Positions 8,910 to 17,853 are shown, numbered from the stretch's first letter. The stretch is 64,000 bases of DNA from Rhodobacteraceae bacterium HLUCCA12 (GCA_001314715.1 LJSV01000003.1:1-64000); one strand, 5' to 3'. Notes: generated by a model from the letters alone, not told the origin. Program-made: numbers and translations.

Positions 8910-9797
8910 TCAGTTCAGGATAAACGCCCGCGTCGGCTTGGTGGCCAGACAGATTGTGTTGCGACCTTCGTCCTTGGCCCGATAAAGCTGGTCGTCGGCG
9001 CTGGTCATCCAGTCGTCGGCGCTGACGGTCATGTCGTTCAGTTCGGACACGCCGAAGCTGGCCGTGATGTTGATTTGTTCGAATCCCGGAACGACCGCGT
9101 TCTCGATCGCACGGCGAATACGCTCGGCCACGTCGGCCGCGGCGCGGCCATCGGCATTGGCCAGCAATACGCCGAATTCCTCGCCGCCCAGGCGGCCAAA
9201 ACAATCCTCGGTGCGCAACTCGCGCATCACCAGGCGCGACACCGTGCGCAGGACGGCATCGCCGGCCGTATGACCCCAGGTGTCGTTGATCGATTTGAAG
9301 TGATCGAGATCGAACATCAGCAGCGCGTTCTGGCTGCCGGTGCGCTGGCGCGCGGCAAAGGTCTTGCGCAGCGTCTCGGTAAAGGCGCGGCGCGTCATGG
9401 CATTGGTCAGCATATCGCGGCTGGCCTCGGCCCAGAGCGTGACCTGCTCGACCACAAGTTTGGCAAACCCCTCCAGCAAAGCGCAGTCGCGGTCGGAAAA
9501 CTCGCGCATTTCGGTATCCAGAATCCGCAGCGCGCCGATCGCCTCGCCATCGTCCAGAAGCGGGATCTCAAGAAACGCGCGATAGGCCCCGCCTTCGTCC
9601 TCGGCCGGGGCACCATGCAGCGCGACCGACACTGCCGGGACATTGAAGACCGACTTGATCAGCTCCGAGATCGCCTCGAAATGCGCATGCGAGGGGATCG
9701 GGGCAATGGCCGGGGGCGCCGTGACATCCTGCAGCGGCGAGGGCTTTGCGCCATCAGGACTGACCGGATGGCTGTGAAGGGCTGCACGGGCGTTCAT
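8910..9797 (-). CDS. Diguanylate cyclase with N-terminal GAF-like sensor
   Basis: The 295-residue cytoplasmic protein has a GAF-like domain (about residues 38-125) followed by a GGDEF domain. The signature is GGEEF within GRLGGEEFG, with the metal and substrate residues in LMFDLDHFKSIND, so it should make c-di-GMP from two GTP. The DxLT motif at the domain entrance is modified to MLTNAMTRR. I see no RxxD inhibitory site directly before the signature. No membrane segment is present, so it senses a cytoplasmic signal. A perfect CtrA-type box lies about 90 bases upstream of the ATG. Confidence 0.93.
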   Translation of the reverse strand: MNARAALHSHPVSPDGAKPSPLQDVTAPPAIAPIPSHAHFEAISELIKSVFNVPAVSVALHGAPAEDEGGAYRAFLEIPLLDDGEAIGALRILDTEMREFSDRDCALLEGFAKLVVEQVTLWAEASRDMLTNAMTRRAFTETLRKTFAARQRTGSQNALLMFDLDHFKSINDTWGHTAGDAVLRTVSRLVMRELRTEDCFGRLGGEEFGVLLANADGRAAADVAERIRRAIENAVVPGFEQINITASFGVSELNDMTVSADDWMTSADDQLYRAKDEGRNTICLATKPTRAFILN

Positions 9798-10101
9798 GGG
9801 CTCACTCGCATTCTGCGGAAATCACAGACTTGCTTGTGGGCCCGGAATGCGACTGGCTTGCGGAGCGCGCGCGGCGAAATTGGGGTTAATTCTGGGTTAA
9901 CCTTTCGCGGTCGCCGCAAGACTGCCACATTTACGCCGCATTTTCCCGGCGATGCCGCTGCAATTGACCCCGAGGCGCTTTTGCGATAGTGGCCAGACGC
10001 GGATATGTCCGCATGAACAGCGATGATCCGATGCGGGGGCGCGAGAATGCCATGCGTCCCTTTACCCAATTACGGCCCGATGCCGTAACCTATGGACGCC
10101 A
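9798..10101. other. Intergenic control region without a gene
   Basis: These 304 bases separate the divergent diguanylate cyclase and RNA helicase genes. Short open frames here lack neighbour-like codon use. The recognisable element is the CtrA-type box at 9886-9900; the stretch nearest the helicase, around 10060-10100, holds no promoter I can call with confidence. Confidence 0.6.
9886..9900. promoter_or_regulatory. CtrA-type binding site TTAA-N7-TTAA
   Basis: The sequence TTAATTCTGGGTTAA matches both half-sites of the alphaproteobacterial CtrA consensus exactly. It lies 89-103 bases upstream of the diguanylate cyclase ATG and about 200 bases from the helicase ATG, so the cyclase is the likelier target. 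Confidence 0.6.
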
Positions 10102-11514
10102 ATGACCAAATTCGCCGACCTCAAACTGGACCCCAAGGTCCTCAAAGCCGTAGTCGAAGCCGGCTATGAAACGCCCACGCCGATTCAGTCGCAAGCCATT
10201 CCCCACGCACTGGAAGGGCGCGATGTTCTGGGCATTGCCCAGACCGGCACGGGCAAGACCGCCTCGTTCACGCTGCCGCTGATTACCCGCCTTTCGCGCG
10301 GGCGCGCGCGAGCAAGAATGCCGCGCAGCCTGGTGCTGGCGCCGACCCGCGAACTGGCCGCGCAGGTGGCCGAGAATTTCGACACCTATGCCAAGTATAC
10401 CAAGCTGACCAAGGCGCTGCTGATCGGCGGTGTCAGCTTCGGTGAACAGGACAAGCTGATCGACCGCGGCGTCGATGTCCTGATTGCCACGCCGGGCCGC
10501 CTGCTGGACCATTTCGAGCGCGGCAAGCTGTTGCTGACCGGTGTCGAGGTAATGGTCGTGGACGAGGCCGACCGGATGCTGGACATGGGCTTCATTCCCG
10601 ATATCGAGCGCATCTTCAACCTGACGCCGTTTACCCGACAAACCCTGTTCTTCTCGGCCACGATGGCGCCCGAGATCGAACGCATCACCAACATGTTCCT
10701 GTCCAATCCCGCCCGCATCGAAGTGGCGCGCCAGGCAACGACATCCGAGACGATCGAACAGGCCCTGATCGAGTTCAAGCCGTCGCGCAAGGACCGCACC
10801 TTTTCGGAAAAGCGCGCGATGTTGCGCAACCTGATCGCGTCGGAAGGCGCGGCGCTGACAAACGCCATCATCTTCTGCAACCGCAAGATCGATGTGGACG
10901 TTCTTGCAAAGTCCTTGAAAAAACACGGGTTCAACGCCTCGCCGATTCATGGCGATCTGGACCAGTCGGTCCGCACCCGCACGCTTGACGGGTTCCGCGA
11001 CGGTTCGGTCACGCTTTTGATCGCCTCGGATGTCGCCGCGCGGGGCCTGGACATTCCGGCCGTGAGCCACGTGTTCAATTTCGACGTGCCCAGCCACGCC
11101 GAGGATTATGTTCACCGGATCGGCCGGACGGGGCGCGCCGGGCGCAAGGGCAAGGCGTTTACGCTGGCCACACCGAGCGATGAGAAGTATCTCGCCGCGA
11201 TCGAGCACATGTTGCAAAAGCCCCTGCCGCGCGGAGGGGCGCCGGTCCTCAAGGACGAGGCAGCCGAAGAAAAGCCCGTTCGCAGCCGCACCCGGCGCAG
11301 CCCGAAACCGGCTGACGAGGCCGCCGCGCCCGTCACGACGGCCGACAAACCGCAAGACGAGGCGCCGAAGGCAACGCCACCTGTTGAGGACCAGCGCCAG
11401 GAAGACCGCCGCGGCGGGCGTGGCCGGTCAAGACGGCGCGATGATGATGCCCCGGTGGTCGGTATGGGCGATCACGTTCCCGATTTTCTGCTGCGGGAAT
11501 TCAAACCCGCCTGA
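10102..11514 (+). CDS. rhlE: DEAD-box ATP-dependent RNA helicase (RhlE-like)
   Basis: The 470-residue helicase has the full motif set: Q motif (TPIQSQAIP), motif I AQTGTGKT, Ia PTRELAAQ, II DEAD, III SAT, and VI HIGRTGRAGRKG. The core ends at about residue 375. The last 95 residues are a charged low-complexity tail, rich in Lys, Glu and Pro and then RGGRGRSRRR, probably for RNA contact. Such helicases remodel RNA in ribosome assembly or decay, often during cold. The RhlE subgroup is the best fit from the core; other DEAD-box groups cannot be excluded. A hairpin terminator follows at 11547. Confidence 0.92.
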   Translation: MTKFADLKLDPKVLKAVVEAGYETPTPIQSQAIPHALEGRDVLGIAQTGTGKTASFTLPLITRLSRGRARARMPRSLVLAPTRELAAQVAENFDTYAKYTKLTKALLIGGVSFGEQDKLIDRGVDVLIATPGRLLDHFERGKLLLTGVEVMVVDEADRMLDMGFIPDIERIFNLTPFTRQTLFFSATMAPEIERITNMFLSNPARIEVARQATTSETIEQALIEFKPSRKDRTFSEKRAMLRNLIASEGAALTNAIIFCNRKIDVDVLAKSLKKHGFNASPIHGDLDQSVRTRTLDGFRDGSVTLLIASDVAARGLDIPAVSHVFNFDVPSHAEDYVHRIGRTGRAGRKGKAFTLATPSDEKYLAAIEHMLQKPLPRGGAPVLKDEAAEEKPVRSRTRRSPKPADEAAAPVTTADKPQDEAPKATPPVEDQRQEDRRGGRGRSRRRDDDAPVVGMGDHVPDFLLREFKPA

Positions 11515-11546
11515 CAGACGGGCCGGGTTCGGACCCGATCAGTGAC

Positions 11547-11577
11547 AAGGGCGGCCATCGATAGGGCCGCCCTTTCT
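11547..11577 (+). terminator. Hairpin terminator after the RNA helicase
   Basis: A perfect 10-bp stem (AAGGGCGGCC at 11547-11556 with GGCCGCCCTT at 11565-11574) encloses an 8-base loop and is followed by a short TTTCT run. It stands between the convergent ends of the helicase and MFS genes. Confidence 0.75.
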
Positions 11578-11585
11578 GCATTTGA

Positions 11586-12806
11586 TCAAGTCATGCGCGG
11601 GCGCAGTGCCAGCCAGATCAGCGCCCCGCCGGCCAGCACCAGGAACGGCAGCATCGCCACATTGACCAGTTGCCAACCGGTTTGCGCGTCCGACCCCGAA
11701 CAGTTCATCAACTGCCCGGAGCTAAGCGAGGCCATGGTTACACCGCCAAACACGATCGCATCGTTGATCCCCTGGATACGGCCGCGCTCGGCCGCGTTGT
11801 GCGAGCGCGCAAGCATCGTGGTGGCGCCGATGAAGCCGAAGTTCCATCCAAGGCCAAGCAAGACCAGCGCGATGAAGAAATGCTCAAGCTGCACGCCGCT
11901 CAAGGCGACGGCACCAGCACCGGCCAGGATGGCAAGGCCGGCGGCAACGATCTTCTCGACCCCGAAACGCGCAATCAGATGCCCGGTAAAGAAGGACGGC
12001 GCATACATCGCCAGAACATGCGCCGTGACCACATCGGCGGCATTGCCCGTGTCGAACCCGCACCCCACCACGGCCAGCGGCGACGAGGTCATCACCAGAT
12101 TCATCAGCGCATAGGAAACCGTGGCACAGATGATCGCCACCGCGATAACCGGGTCGCGCAACATCTCGCCGCGGCTGCGCCCCTCGACGGGGGCATTACG
12201 CGCTGCCTGAACGGGCTTGGGAATATCGAGAAACGCAAACAGTGTCATGCCGCCAAGGTTCAGCGCCACGACCGCCAGATAGGTGCCCAGAAACGGCACC
12301 ACCATCGACTCTGCGGTTACCTTGACCAGTTGCGGCCCGATCACCGCCGACAACAGCCCACCCGCCATGACCAGCGAGATCGCCTTGGGCTTGAAGGCAT
12401 CGCTGGCAGTATCGGTGGCCGCGAACCGATAGAAACCCTGGCCGGACATGTAAATGCCGGTAAACAGCGAGCCCAGCAAGAACAGCTCGAACGAGGCCTG
12501 CATCAAACCAATCGCCCCGATCACCGCACCAAGCGCCCCACCCGATGCCGTCAGAACGAAGCCCGCACGCCGCCCGTAGCGCTGCATGAATGCCGCCAAT
12601 GGCGTCGCCGTCAGCATCGAACCCAGAACGATCAGCGAAATGGGCAAGGTCGCCCAGCAAATATTCGACGCCAGGGTCTGACCTGCCAGCCCGCCGATGG
12701 TGAAAATCATCGGCATCTGCGCCCCGAGGATCGCCTGCGCGGCAACCAGAACCAGCACATTGCGCCGCGCGCGGACGTCGGAAGCGGGAGGGGATATCGC
12801 ACTCAT
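11586..12806 (-). CDS. MFS transporter
   Basis: The 406-residue protein has about twelve hydrophobic helices with a hydrophilic middle loop near residues 195-215, the usual layout of the major facilitator superfamily. The intracellular loop between helices 2 and 3 has a basic RYGRRAG element in place of the full GxxxDRxGRR motif. The substrate is unknown. Its 3' end faces the helicase gene across a terminator. The ATG at 12806 is preferred; a GTG two codons upstream is an alternative and neither has a strong ribosome binding site. It is transcribed separately from fabD, which ends 116 bases upstream. Confidence 0.85.
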   Translation of the reverse strand: MSAISPPASDVRARRNVLVLVAAQAILGAQMPMIFTIGGLAGQTLASNICWATLPISLIVLGSMLTATPLAAFMQRYGRRAGFVLTASGGALGAVIGAIGLMQASFELFLLGSLFTGIYMSGQGFYRFAATDTASDAFKPKAISLVMAGGLLSAVIGPQLVKVTAESMVVPFLGTYLAVVALNLGGMTLFAFLDIPKPVQAARNAPVEGRSRGEMLRDPVIAVAIICATVSYALMNLVMTSSPLAVVGCGFDTGNAADVVTAHVLAMYAPSFFTGHLIARFGVEKIVAAGLAILAGAGAVALSGVQLEHFFIALVLLGLGWNFGFIGATTMLARSHNAAERGRIQGINDAIVFGGVTMASLSSGQLMNCSGSDAQTGWQLVNVAMLPFLVLAGGALIWLALRPRMT

Positions 12807-12922
12807 AAGCACTGAGTAATCCGCTCTGCCGCCCGATGGAAGGGGCTTCTTTCACAGGTGAAGCGACAGGATGTCGCCCGCGGAAAGACCGCTGGCATCG
12901 TCCTGGCACCGGCGTTCCCGCG

Positions 12923-13852
12923 TCAGGGCTTGAGCGCGGCAATGTCCTCGGGTGTGCCGATCGCGCGGGTCGTGGCCTCGCGCGCAATGCGTTTGATCAT
13001 GCCCGACAATGCCTTGCCGGCGCCGATTTCCCAGAACTCGCTGACGCCCTGCGCGGCCATCCAGGCCACCGATTCGCGCCAGCGCACCGATCCGGTGACC
13101 TGCTCGATCAGCAAGGCGCGGATCTCGGCCGGGTCGGTGACGGCCTCGGCGCGGACATTGGCCACCAGCGGCACGACCGGGGCTTGGATCGTGACATCGG
13201 CCAGCGCGGCGGCCATCGCCTCGGCGGCCGGTTGCATCAGGGCACAATGGAACGGCGCGGAGACCGGCAGCAGCATCGCGCGGCGGGCACCACGTGCCTT
13301 GGCCAGATCCACCGCGCGCTCGACGGCCGCACGGTGGCCCGACACCACGACCTGGGCGGGGTCGTTGTCATTTGCCGCCTGGCAGATCTCGCCCTCGGCC
13401 GCTGCGGCGGCCACCTCGGTCGCGGTGGCAAGATCCAGCCCGAGAATGGCGGCCATCGCCCCCTGCCCCACCGGAACCGCCTCTTGCATGGCGCGGCCGC
13501 GAATGCGCAGCAGGCGCGCGGTGTCGGGCAATGTCAGGGCCCCGGCCGCAGCCAGCGCCGAGTATTCCCCAAGACTGTGCCCGGCGACAAAGGATGCGTC
13601 GGTCACCGCGAACCCTTCGGCCTCCAGTGCGCGCAGCGCCGCAAGCGAGGTCGCCATCAGTGCCGGCTGCGCGTTGGCCGTAAGGGTCAGATCCTCGATC
13701 GTGCCGTCCCAGATCAAGGTGGAGAGGCGCTCGCCCAAGGCGTCGTCCACCTCGTCAAAGACCGCCTTGGCGGCCGGGTAAGCCTGGGCCAGGGCGCGGC
13801 CCATGCCGACGGTCTGGGCACCCTGGCCCGGAAAGACGAATGCGCGGCTCAT
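12923..13852 (-). CDS. fabD: Malonyl-CoA-acyl carrier protein transacylase
   Basis: FabD loads malonate from CoA onto acyl carrier protein at the start of fatty acid elongation. The 309-residue length is normal. The nucleophile serine lies in GHSLGEYSAL (about residues 91-100), the N-terminal FPGQGAQ motif is present, and the histidine motif is PVSAPFHC. The chosen ATG has AAGGAG upstream. The gene is not followed by fabG or acpP here; the next gene downstream is an MFS transporter. It is divergent from the rpsF operon. Confidence 0.97.
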   Translation of the reverse strand: MSRAFVFPGQGAQTVGMGRALAQAYPAAKAVFDEVDDALGERLSTLIWDGTIEDLTLTANAQPALMATSLAALRALEAEGFAVTDASFVAGHSLGEYSALAAAGALTLPDTARLLRIRGRAMQEAVPVGQGAMAAILGLDLATATEVAAAAAEGEICQAANDNDPAQVVVSGHRAAVERAVDLAKARGARRAMLLPVSAPFHCALMQPAAEAMAAALADVTIQAPVVPLVANVRAEAVTDPAEIRALLIEQVTGSVRWRESVAWMAAQGVSEFWEIGAGKALSGMIKRIAREATTRAIGTPEDIAALKP

Positions 13853-13948
13853 CGCGTGCTCCTTGCGGCTAATTCCCGTTCTGCCCATAGCAACCTCGGC
13901 GCCACCGCACAATGGCAGGCTGCGGCGGCTTGCGGACGGCATTCGCCC

Positions 13949-13976
13949 TTGCGCCGCGCGCCATTCTCGCTATAAG
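13949..13976 (+). promoter_or_regulatory. Probable promoter of the rpsF operon
   Basis: TTGCGC (13949-13954) and TATAAG (13971-13976) are 16 bases apart, a reasonable housekeeping promoter. It would give a leader of about 100 bases before rpsF. Many bacteria autoregulate this operon by S6:S18 binding to the leader; I could not confirm that motif here. Confidence 0.45.
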
Positions 13977-14086
13977 GCGCCATTCCTGCCGCATACCGTG
14001 TATCCGGCGCAGGCTCTCGTGGGTGGAGCGCGGCAGGATCAGTCGTTCCGCCCTGTGAAATGCGCCCAGAAAGAACTGGAGAACGC

Positions 14087-14446
14087 ATGCCGCTTTACGA
14101 GCATGTCATGATCGCGCGTCAGGACCTGTCTAGCGCGCAGGCCGAGGGCCTGATCGAACACTTCTCGACCGTCCTTTCGGACAACGGCGGCAAGGTCGTC
14201 GGCACCGAATACTGGGGCGTGAAGACCATGGCCTACAAGATCAACAAGAACCGCAAGGGGCATTACGCCTTCCTGCGCACCGACGCGCCATCGGACGCGG
14301 TGCAGGAAATGGAGCGCCTGGCGCGCCTGCATGACGATGTCATGCGCGTACTGACGATCAAGGTCGACGCCCATGAGGACGGTCCTTCGGTGCAGATGCA
14401 AAAGCGTGACGACCGTTCCGACCGGGGCGACCGTTCGCGCCGCTGA
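14087..14446 (+). CDS. rpsF: 30S ribosomal protein S6
   Basis: S6 binds 16S rRNA together with S18 in the small-subunit platform. The 119-residue protein begins MPLYEHVMIARQD and contains the conserved core around GVKTMAYKINKNRKGHY. The C-terminal tail is short and charged (DDRSDRGDRSRR), as in many alphaproteobacteria. The start was chosen from the conserved N-terminus and a GGAG site. It is the first gene of an operon with rpsR (27 bases later) and rplI. Confidence 0.98.
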   Translation: MPLYEHVMIARQDLSSAQAEGLIEHFSTVLSDNGGKVVGTEYWGVKTMAYKINKNRKGHYAFLRTDAPSDAVQEMERLARLHDDVMRVLTIKVDAHEDGPSVQMQKRDDRSDRGDRSRR

Positions 14447-14473
14447 CCCAGCCCTGCAAGGAGTTCGATACCC

Positions 14474-14701
14474 ATGGCTACCAAACCGTTTTTCCGCCGC
14501 CGCAAGGTCTGCCCCTTCTCGGGCGATAATGCGCCCAAGATCGACTACAAGGACGTGCGCCTGCTGCAGCGTTACATTTCCGAGCGTGGCAAGATCGTGC
14601 CCGCCCGCATCACCGCCGTTTCGTCCAAGAAGCAGCGCGAACTCGCGCGCGCCATCAAGCGCGCCCGGTTCCTCGCCCTGCTGCCCTACGCCGTGAAGTA
14701 A
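14474..14701 (+). CDS. rpsR: 30S ribosomal protein S18
   Basis: The 75-residue protein is a partner of S6 in the 30S platform. It shows the family pattern: [12 protein letters not shown] at the start, the central [18 protein letters not shown], and the basic helix [21 protein letters not shown] at the end. CAAGGAG lies a few bases before the ATG. It sits between rpsF and rplI in the usual order. Confidence 0.99.
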   Translation: MATKPFFRRRKVCPFSGDNAPKIDYKDVRLLQRYISERGKIVPARITAVSSKKQRELARAIKRARFLALLPYAVK

Positions 14702-14713
14702 GGAGAGCACCCC

Positions 14714-15292
14714 ATGCAAGTGATTCTTCTCGAGCGCGTGGCCAAGCTGGGTCAGATGGGCGACGTGGTGAACGTCAAGCAAGGCTTTGCCCGCAATTTC
14801 CTGCTGCCGCAAGGCAAGGCGCTGCGCGCATCGGATGCCAATCTGAAGGCTTTCGAAGCGCAAAAAGCCCAGCTTGAATCGCGCAACCTCGAAACCCGCA
14901 AGGAGGCCGAGGCGCTTTCCGCCAAGCTGGATGGCGCGTCCTATGTCGTGATCCGTTCGGCCTCGGATTCCGGCGCGCTCTATGGCTCGGTGACAACGCG
15001 CGACATCGCCGATGCCGCAACCGCCGATGGCTTTGCCATGGACCGCAAGCAGGTCGTGCTGGACGCCCCGATCAAGTCGCTGGGCCTGCACACGGTCAAT
15101 GTGGTGCTGCACCCCGAAGTGACGGCCCACATCACCATCAACGTGGCGCGTTCGCCCGAAGAGGCCGAATTGCAGGCCTCGGGCAAGTCGATCCAGGAAC
15201 TGGCCGCCGAAGAAGAGGCCGCGGCCGATTTCGAGATTGCCGAACTGTTCGACGATATCGGCGGTGCCGCCGACGAGGAACAGGCCGAGTGA
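14714..15292 (+). CDS. rplI: 50S ribosomal protein L9
   Basis: L9 is a 23S rRNA-binding protein at the base of the L1 stalk that affects reading-frame maintenance. The N-terminal domain is clear ([22 protein letters not shown], including the G-x-x-G turn and [12 protein letters not shown]), joined by a long helix to the C-terminal domain. At 192 residues it is about 40 longer than the E. coli protein because of an acidic C-terminal extension rich in Glu and Ala, a common feature of this bacterial group. AAGGAGAG precedes the ATG, and a strong terminator follows. Confidence 0.98.
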   Translation: MQVILLERVAKLGQMGDVVNVKQGFARNFLLPQGKALRASDANLKAFEAQKAQLESRNLETRKEAEALSAKLDGASYVVIRSASDSGALYGSVTTRDIADAATADGFAMDRKQVVLDAPIKSLGLHTVNVVLHPEVTAHITINVARSPEEAELQASGKSIQELAAEEEAAADFEIAELFDDIGGAADEEQAE

Positions 15293-15342
15293 GCCGCGAC
15301 GTCCGCGCGTAAGTCGCGCCCGGTCCGGCAATGAGCATCCGG

Positions 15343-15390
15343 GTGCGCGCCCCCCCAGAAGGGGCGCGCACTTGGCGTTTCAACGCAACG
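15343..15390 (+). terminator. Terminator of the rpsF-rpsR-rplI operon
   Basis: An 11-bp perfect stem pairs GTGCGCGCCCC (15343-15353) with GGGGCGCGCAC (15361-15371) across a 7-base loop. TTGGCGTTT and a later TTTTT stretch follow. Confidence 0.75.
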
Positions 15391-15485
15391 TTTTTGGTCC
15401 GAAACCTTGCGCGAAGGCGCATGCGGCCCTATGTTCTGATCAAGTATTCACATTCTTGCATCCCTTACGCGCCGAGGATCGCGCC

Positions 15486-15845
15486 ATGGCACCCCAGACC
15501 GTAACCGCCGAAACGACCGAGACCGACCCCAATTGCACCCAACGCCCGGCCGAGGACATGGTCGCGCAGGCGCAGGCCGCGTCGAACTTTCTCAAGGCCC
15601 TGGCACACGAGGGGCGGCTGCTGATCCTTTGCTACCTGTCGTCCGGCGAGAAATCGGTAACCGAGCTGGAGCACCTTCTGGGCTCGCGCCAGGCCGCGGT
15701 CAGCCAGCAACTGGCGCGGCTGCGGCTGGAAGGGCTGGTCAGTTGCCGGCGCGAGGGCAAGGCGATCTACTATTCGCTGAGCGATCCCAAGGCCGCCCGC
15801 GTGATCGCGCTGGTCTATGACATGTTCTGCAAGGGCCAGGTCTGA
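15486..15845 (+). CDS. ArsR-type winged-helix transcriptional regulator
   Basis: The 119-residue protein has the ArsR fold: LKALAHEGRLLILCYL (about residues 37-52) and the recognition helix SRQAAVSQQLARLRLEGLV, then the wing CRREGKAIYYSL. A cysteine lies in ILCYL and another in SCRREG. Related sulfide or persulfide sensors (BigR/SqrR) use a similarly placed cysteine pair, so a thiol-redox role is possible but unproven. The N-terminus has a 35-residue extension before the domain. It stands alone, convergent with a HerA-like ATPase, and its target is not evident from the neighbours. Confidence 0.88.
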   Translation: MAPQTVTAETTETDPNCTQRPAEDMVAQAQAASNFLKALAHEGRLLILCYLSSGEKSVTELEHLLGSRQAAVSQQLARLRLEGLVSCRREGKAIYYSLSDPKAARVIALVYDMFCKGQV

Positions 15846-15879
15846 GGGAATCACCGCTGGCCATGTTGGCGGCCCCGCC

Positions 15880-17427
15880 TCAGCGCCCCCGAAACAGCGT
15901 TCCCAGAACCCCGCGCGCCAGGGCCTGCCCTGACCGTGTGCCAAGCTGACGCGCAAAGGATTTCGCAAAGGCATCCAGCGTAGAATCGTTGCGTGACCGG
16001 CTGCTGACGGGCTTCGATGCACTGCCGGCCCGGCCCCCCGGCGGCTGGTAGCGGCGCGCGCGATTGAATTCGCGCGGCGCCTCGCGATCGGCGCCCTGGG
16101 CATCGTCAGCCGCTGCTGCCTCGCGCGCCGCCGCTTCGGCGCGCCGGGCCAGCATCTCATGCGCCGAGTCCCGGTCGATGGTCTGGTCGTATTTCCCGGC
16201 CAACGGCGATTGCGCGATGACCTGCGCGCGCATCTGCCCCTCGATCGGCCCCATGGCCGATCCCGGCGGCCGGATCAGGGTGCGTTCGACGATGCCCGGT
16301 GCCCCGCGCGCATCCAGAAACGAGGTCACCGCCTCGCCCGTGCCGACATCGCGGATGGCCTCTTCGGTCGAAAAGCGCGGGTTCGGCCGATAGGTCTGCG
16401 CGGCGCGTCTGAGTGCCTGTTGATCGCGCGCGGTAAAGGCGCGCAAGGCATGCTGGACCCGGTTGCCCAGTTGCGACAGGATTGTATCGGGCACGTCATC
16501 GGGGTTCTGGGTGCTGAAATAGACCCCCACCCCCTTTGACCGGATCAGCCGCGCCACGCGCTCGACCTTTTCGATCAACACGCGCGGTGCCCCGTTGAAC
16601 AGCAAATGGGCCTCGTCGAAAAAGAACACCAGTTTCGGCTTGTCCGTGTCGCCGACCTCGGGCAACTCCTCGAACAGTTCGGACAACAGCCACAACAGGA
16701 AAGTCGCGTAAAGCCGGGGGGTGCGCATCAGCTTTTCGGCATACAATATGTTGACCCGCCCCATCCCTTGCGGCGTGCGCAGCATCAGGTCGTTGATATC
16801 CAGCGCGGGCTCGCCAAGGAAATGCGCGGCGCCCTGGTTTTCCAGCACCAGAAGCCGGCGCTGGATCGCCCCGACCGAAGCCGTGGTGATGTTGCCATAG
16901 AGGCTCGACAGCTCTTGCCGGTTTTCGGACACGAACGCCAGGATCGCACGCAGATCCTTGAGATCCAGAATCGGCCAGCCGTTTTCGTCGGAAAGACGAA
17001 AGACGGCGTTGATGACGCCTTCCTGCGCATCTGACAGCTCCAGCATGCGCGACAAAAGCAACGGACCCATTTCGGATATGGTCGCGCGGACCGGGTGGCC
17101 GAACTCGCCGAACAGATCCCAGAATGTGACCGGCATCGGGCCATAGCCGATGTCGTGAAGGCCAATCTTGGTGGCGCGGCGGGCCAATACGTCACGCGGC
17201 GTCCCCGGCATGGCCATACCGCCGACATCGCCCTTGATATCGGTCAGAAAGACCGGGACACCGGCGCGCGCGAACCCTTCGGCCATGATCTGCATGGTGA
17301 TCGTCTTGCCGGTGCCCGTGGCCCCTGCAATCAGCCCATGCCGGTTGGCGAATCGATGAAGCAGCTCCTGCGGCTCGGTCTGATCGACCCCGCCACCGCC
17401 GATGAACAACGCCCCGTCCTGAGCCAT
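15880..17427 (-). CDS. HerA-like P-loop ATPase (DUF853 family)
   Basis: The 515-residue protein belongs to the DUF853/YjgR family of HerA-FtsK-type ATPases. Walker A is GATGTGKT (about residues 35-42), Walker B is LVFFFDEAHLLF, and an arginine-bearing stretch follows at IRSKGVGVYFSTQNP. The C-terminal 80 residues are low-complexity, rich in Ala, Arg and Glu. The family is presumed to be a hexameric DNA-translocating motor, but its cellular role is not established. A CAGGAGGGG site directly before the second candidate ATG fixes the start there rather than 11 codons upstream. No nuclease partner (NurA-like) is nearby. Confidence 0.88.
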   Translation of the reverse strand: MAQDGALFIGGGGVDQTEPQELLHRFANRHGLIAGATGTGKTITMQIMAEGFARAGVPVFLTDIKGDVGGMAMPGTPRDVLARRATKIGLHDIGYGPMPVTFWDLFGEFGHPVRATISEMGPLLLSRMLELSDAQEGVINAVFRLSDENGWPILDLKDLRAILAFVSENRQELSSLYGNITTASVGAIQRRLLVLENQGAAHFLGEPALDINDLMLRTPQGMGRVNILYAEKLMRTPRLYATFLLWLLSELFEELPEVGDTDKPKLVFFFDEAHLLFNGAPRVLIEKVERVARLIRSKGVGVYFSTQNPDDVPDTILSQLGNRVQHALRAFTARDQQALRRAAQTYRPNPRFSTEEAIRDVGTGEAVTSFLDARGAPGIVERTLIRPPGSAMGPIEGQMRAQVIAQSPLAGKYDQTIDRDSAHEMLARRAEAAAREAAAADDAQGADREAPREFNRARRYQPPGGRAGSASKPVSSRSRNDSTLDAFAKSFARQLGTRSGQALARGVLGTLFRGR

Positions 17428-17703
17428 TCGCCCCTCCTGCGCGAGTTTCGCAGCGACCATTTAAGGGCATTCCACCATCAGGGCCAGCGCGATCATACCG
17501 CAGGCGCAGCATCCGGTCCCTGGTCGGTCAACCAGGGGCGCACACCATTCAGCCAGCCTGCGAATGCTGCATGCGCGAAGTGCCCGGCCATTGCACAGCG
17601 GCGCACAATCCTTCGGCACCGTCATTCAGGGGCGCACCATGACGGACGAACAGCCTTGCGCCTTCACGATTCATTGTTGACGGATCAGAGATTTGTTCAT
17701 AGC

Positions 17704-17784
17704 GTCGGCCTCAATAAGTCGGCCAGTCCGACAGGGAGAAACGAACGAAAAGGGTCCAGAGATGGGCCCTTTTCGACTTTTTTT
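17704..17784 (+). ncRNA. Candidate small RNA or leader transcript
   Basis: A possible -35 (TTGACG, 17677-17682) with a weak -10 (TAGCGT, 17700-17705) precedes a hairpin (GTCGG at 17704-17708 with CCGAC at 17728-17732), a purine-rich linker (AGGGAGAAACGAACG), and a strong terminator hairpin. No open frame of coding character fits inside. It could be an independent sRNA or an attenuated leader of the IalB gene 70 bases downstream. No known RNA family was recognised. Confidence 0.4.
17746..17784 (+). terminator. Strong intrinsic terminator upstream of the IalB gene
   Basis: A 12-bp stem starts with CGAAAAGGG (17746-17754) and closes with CCCTTTTCG (17767-17775), with further T-G and C-G pairs inside and a 6-base loop. 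It is followed by C and seven T residues (17778-17784). No protein gene ends upstream on this strand, so it must end an unannotated transcript. Confidence 0.85.
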
Positions 17785-17853
17785 CCGGTTCGGACTGACA
17801 GCGCCGCGACTTCATGCTAGGGGAACGAAAGCAACTTCTTCGAGGCCGAACAC

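Larger units (their letters stand above)
17428..17853. other. Gene-free region between divergent genes
   Basis: These 426 bases lie upstream of both the HerA-like gene and the IalB-family gene. Open frames crossing it lack coding-like composition. The half nearer the IalB gene holds a candidate small transcript ending in a very good intrinsic terminator (17746-17784). I see nothing recognisable in 17430-17670. Confidence 0.6.

Noticed and set aside
9794-10069. 91-codon minus-strand frame beside the diguanylate cyclase
   Set aside because: Poor codon use and no family features; it lies in the control region that carries the CtrA box.
17095-17820. 241-codon frame overlapping the HerA-like gene and the gap beyond
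   Set aside because: Mostly a shadow of the HerA-like gene; the tail is low-complexity and covers the terminator.
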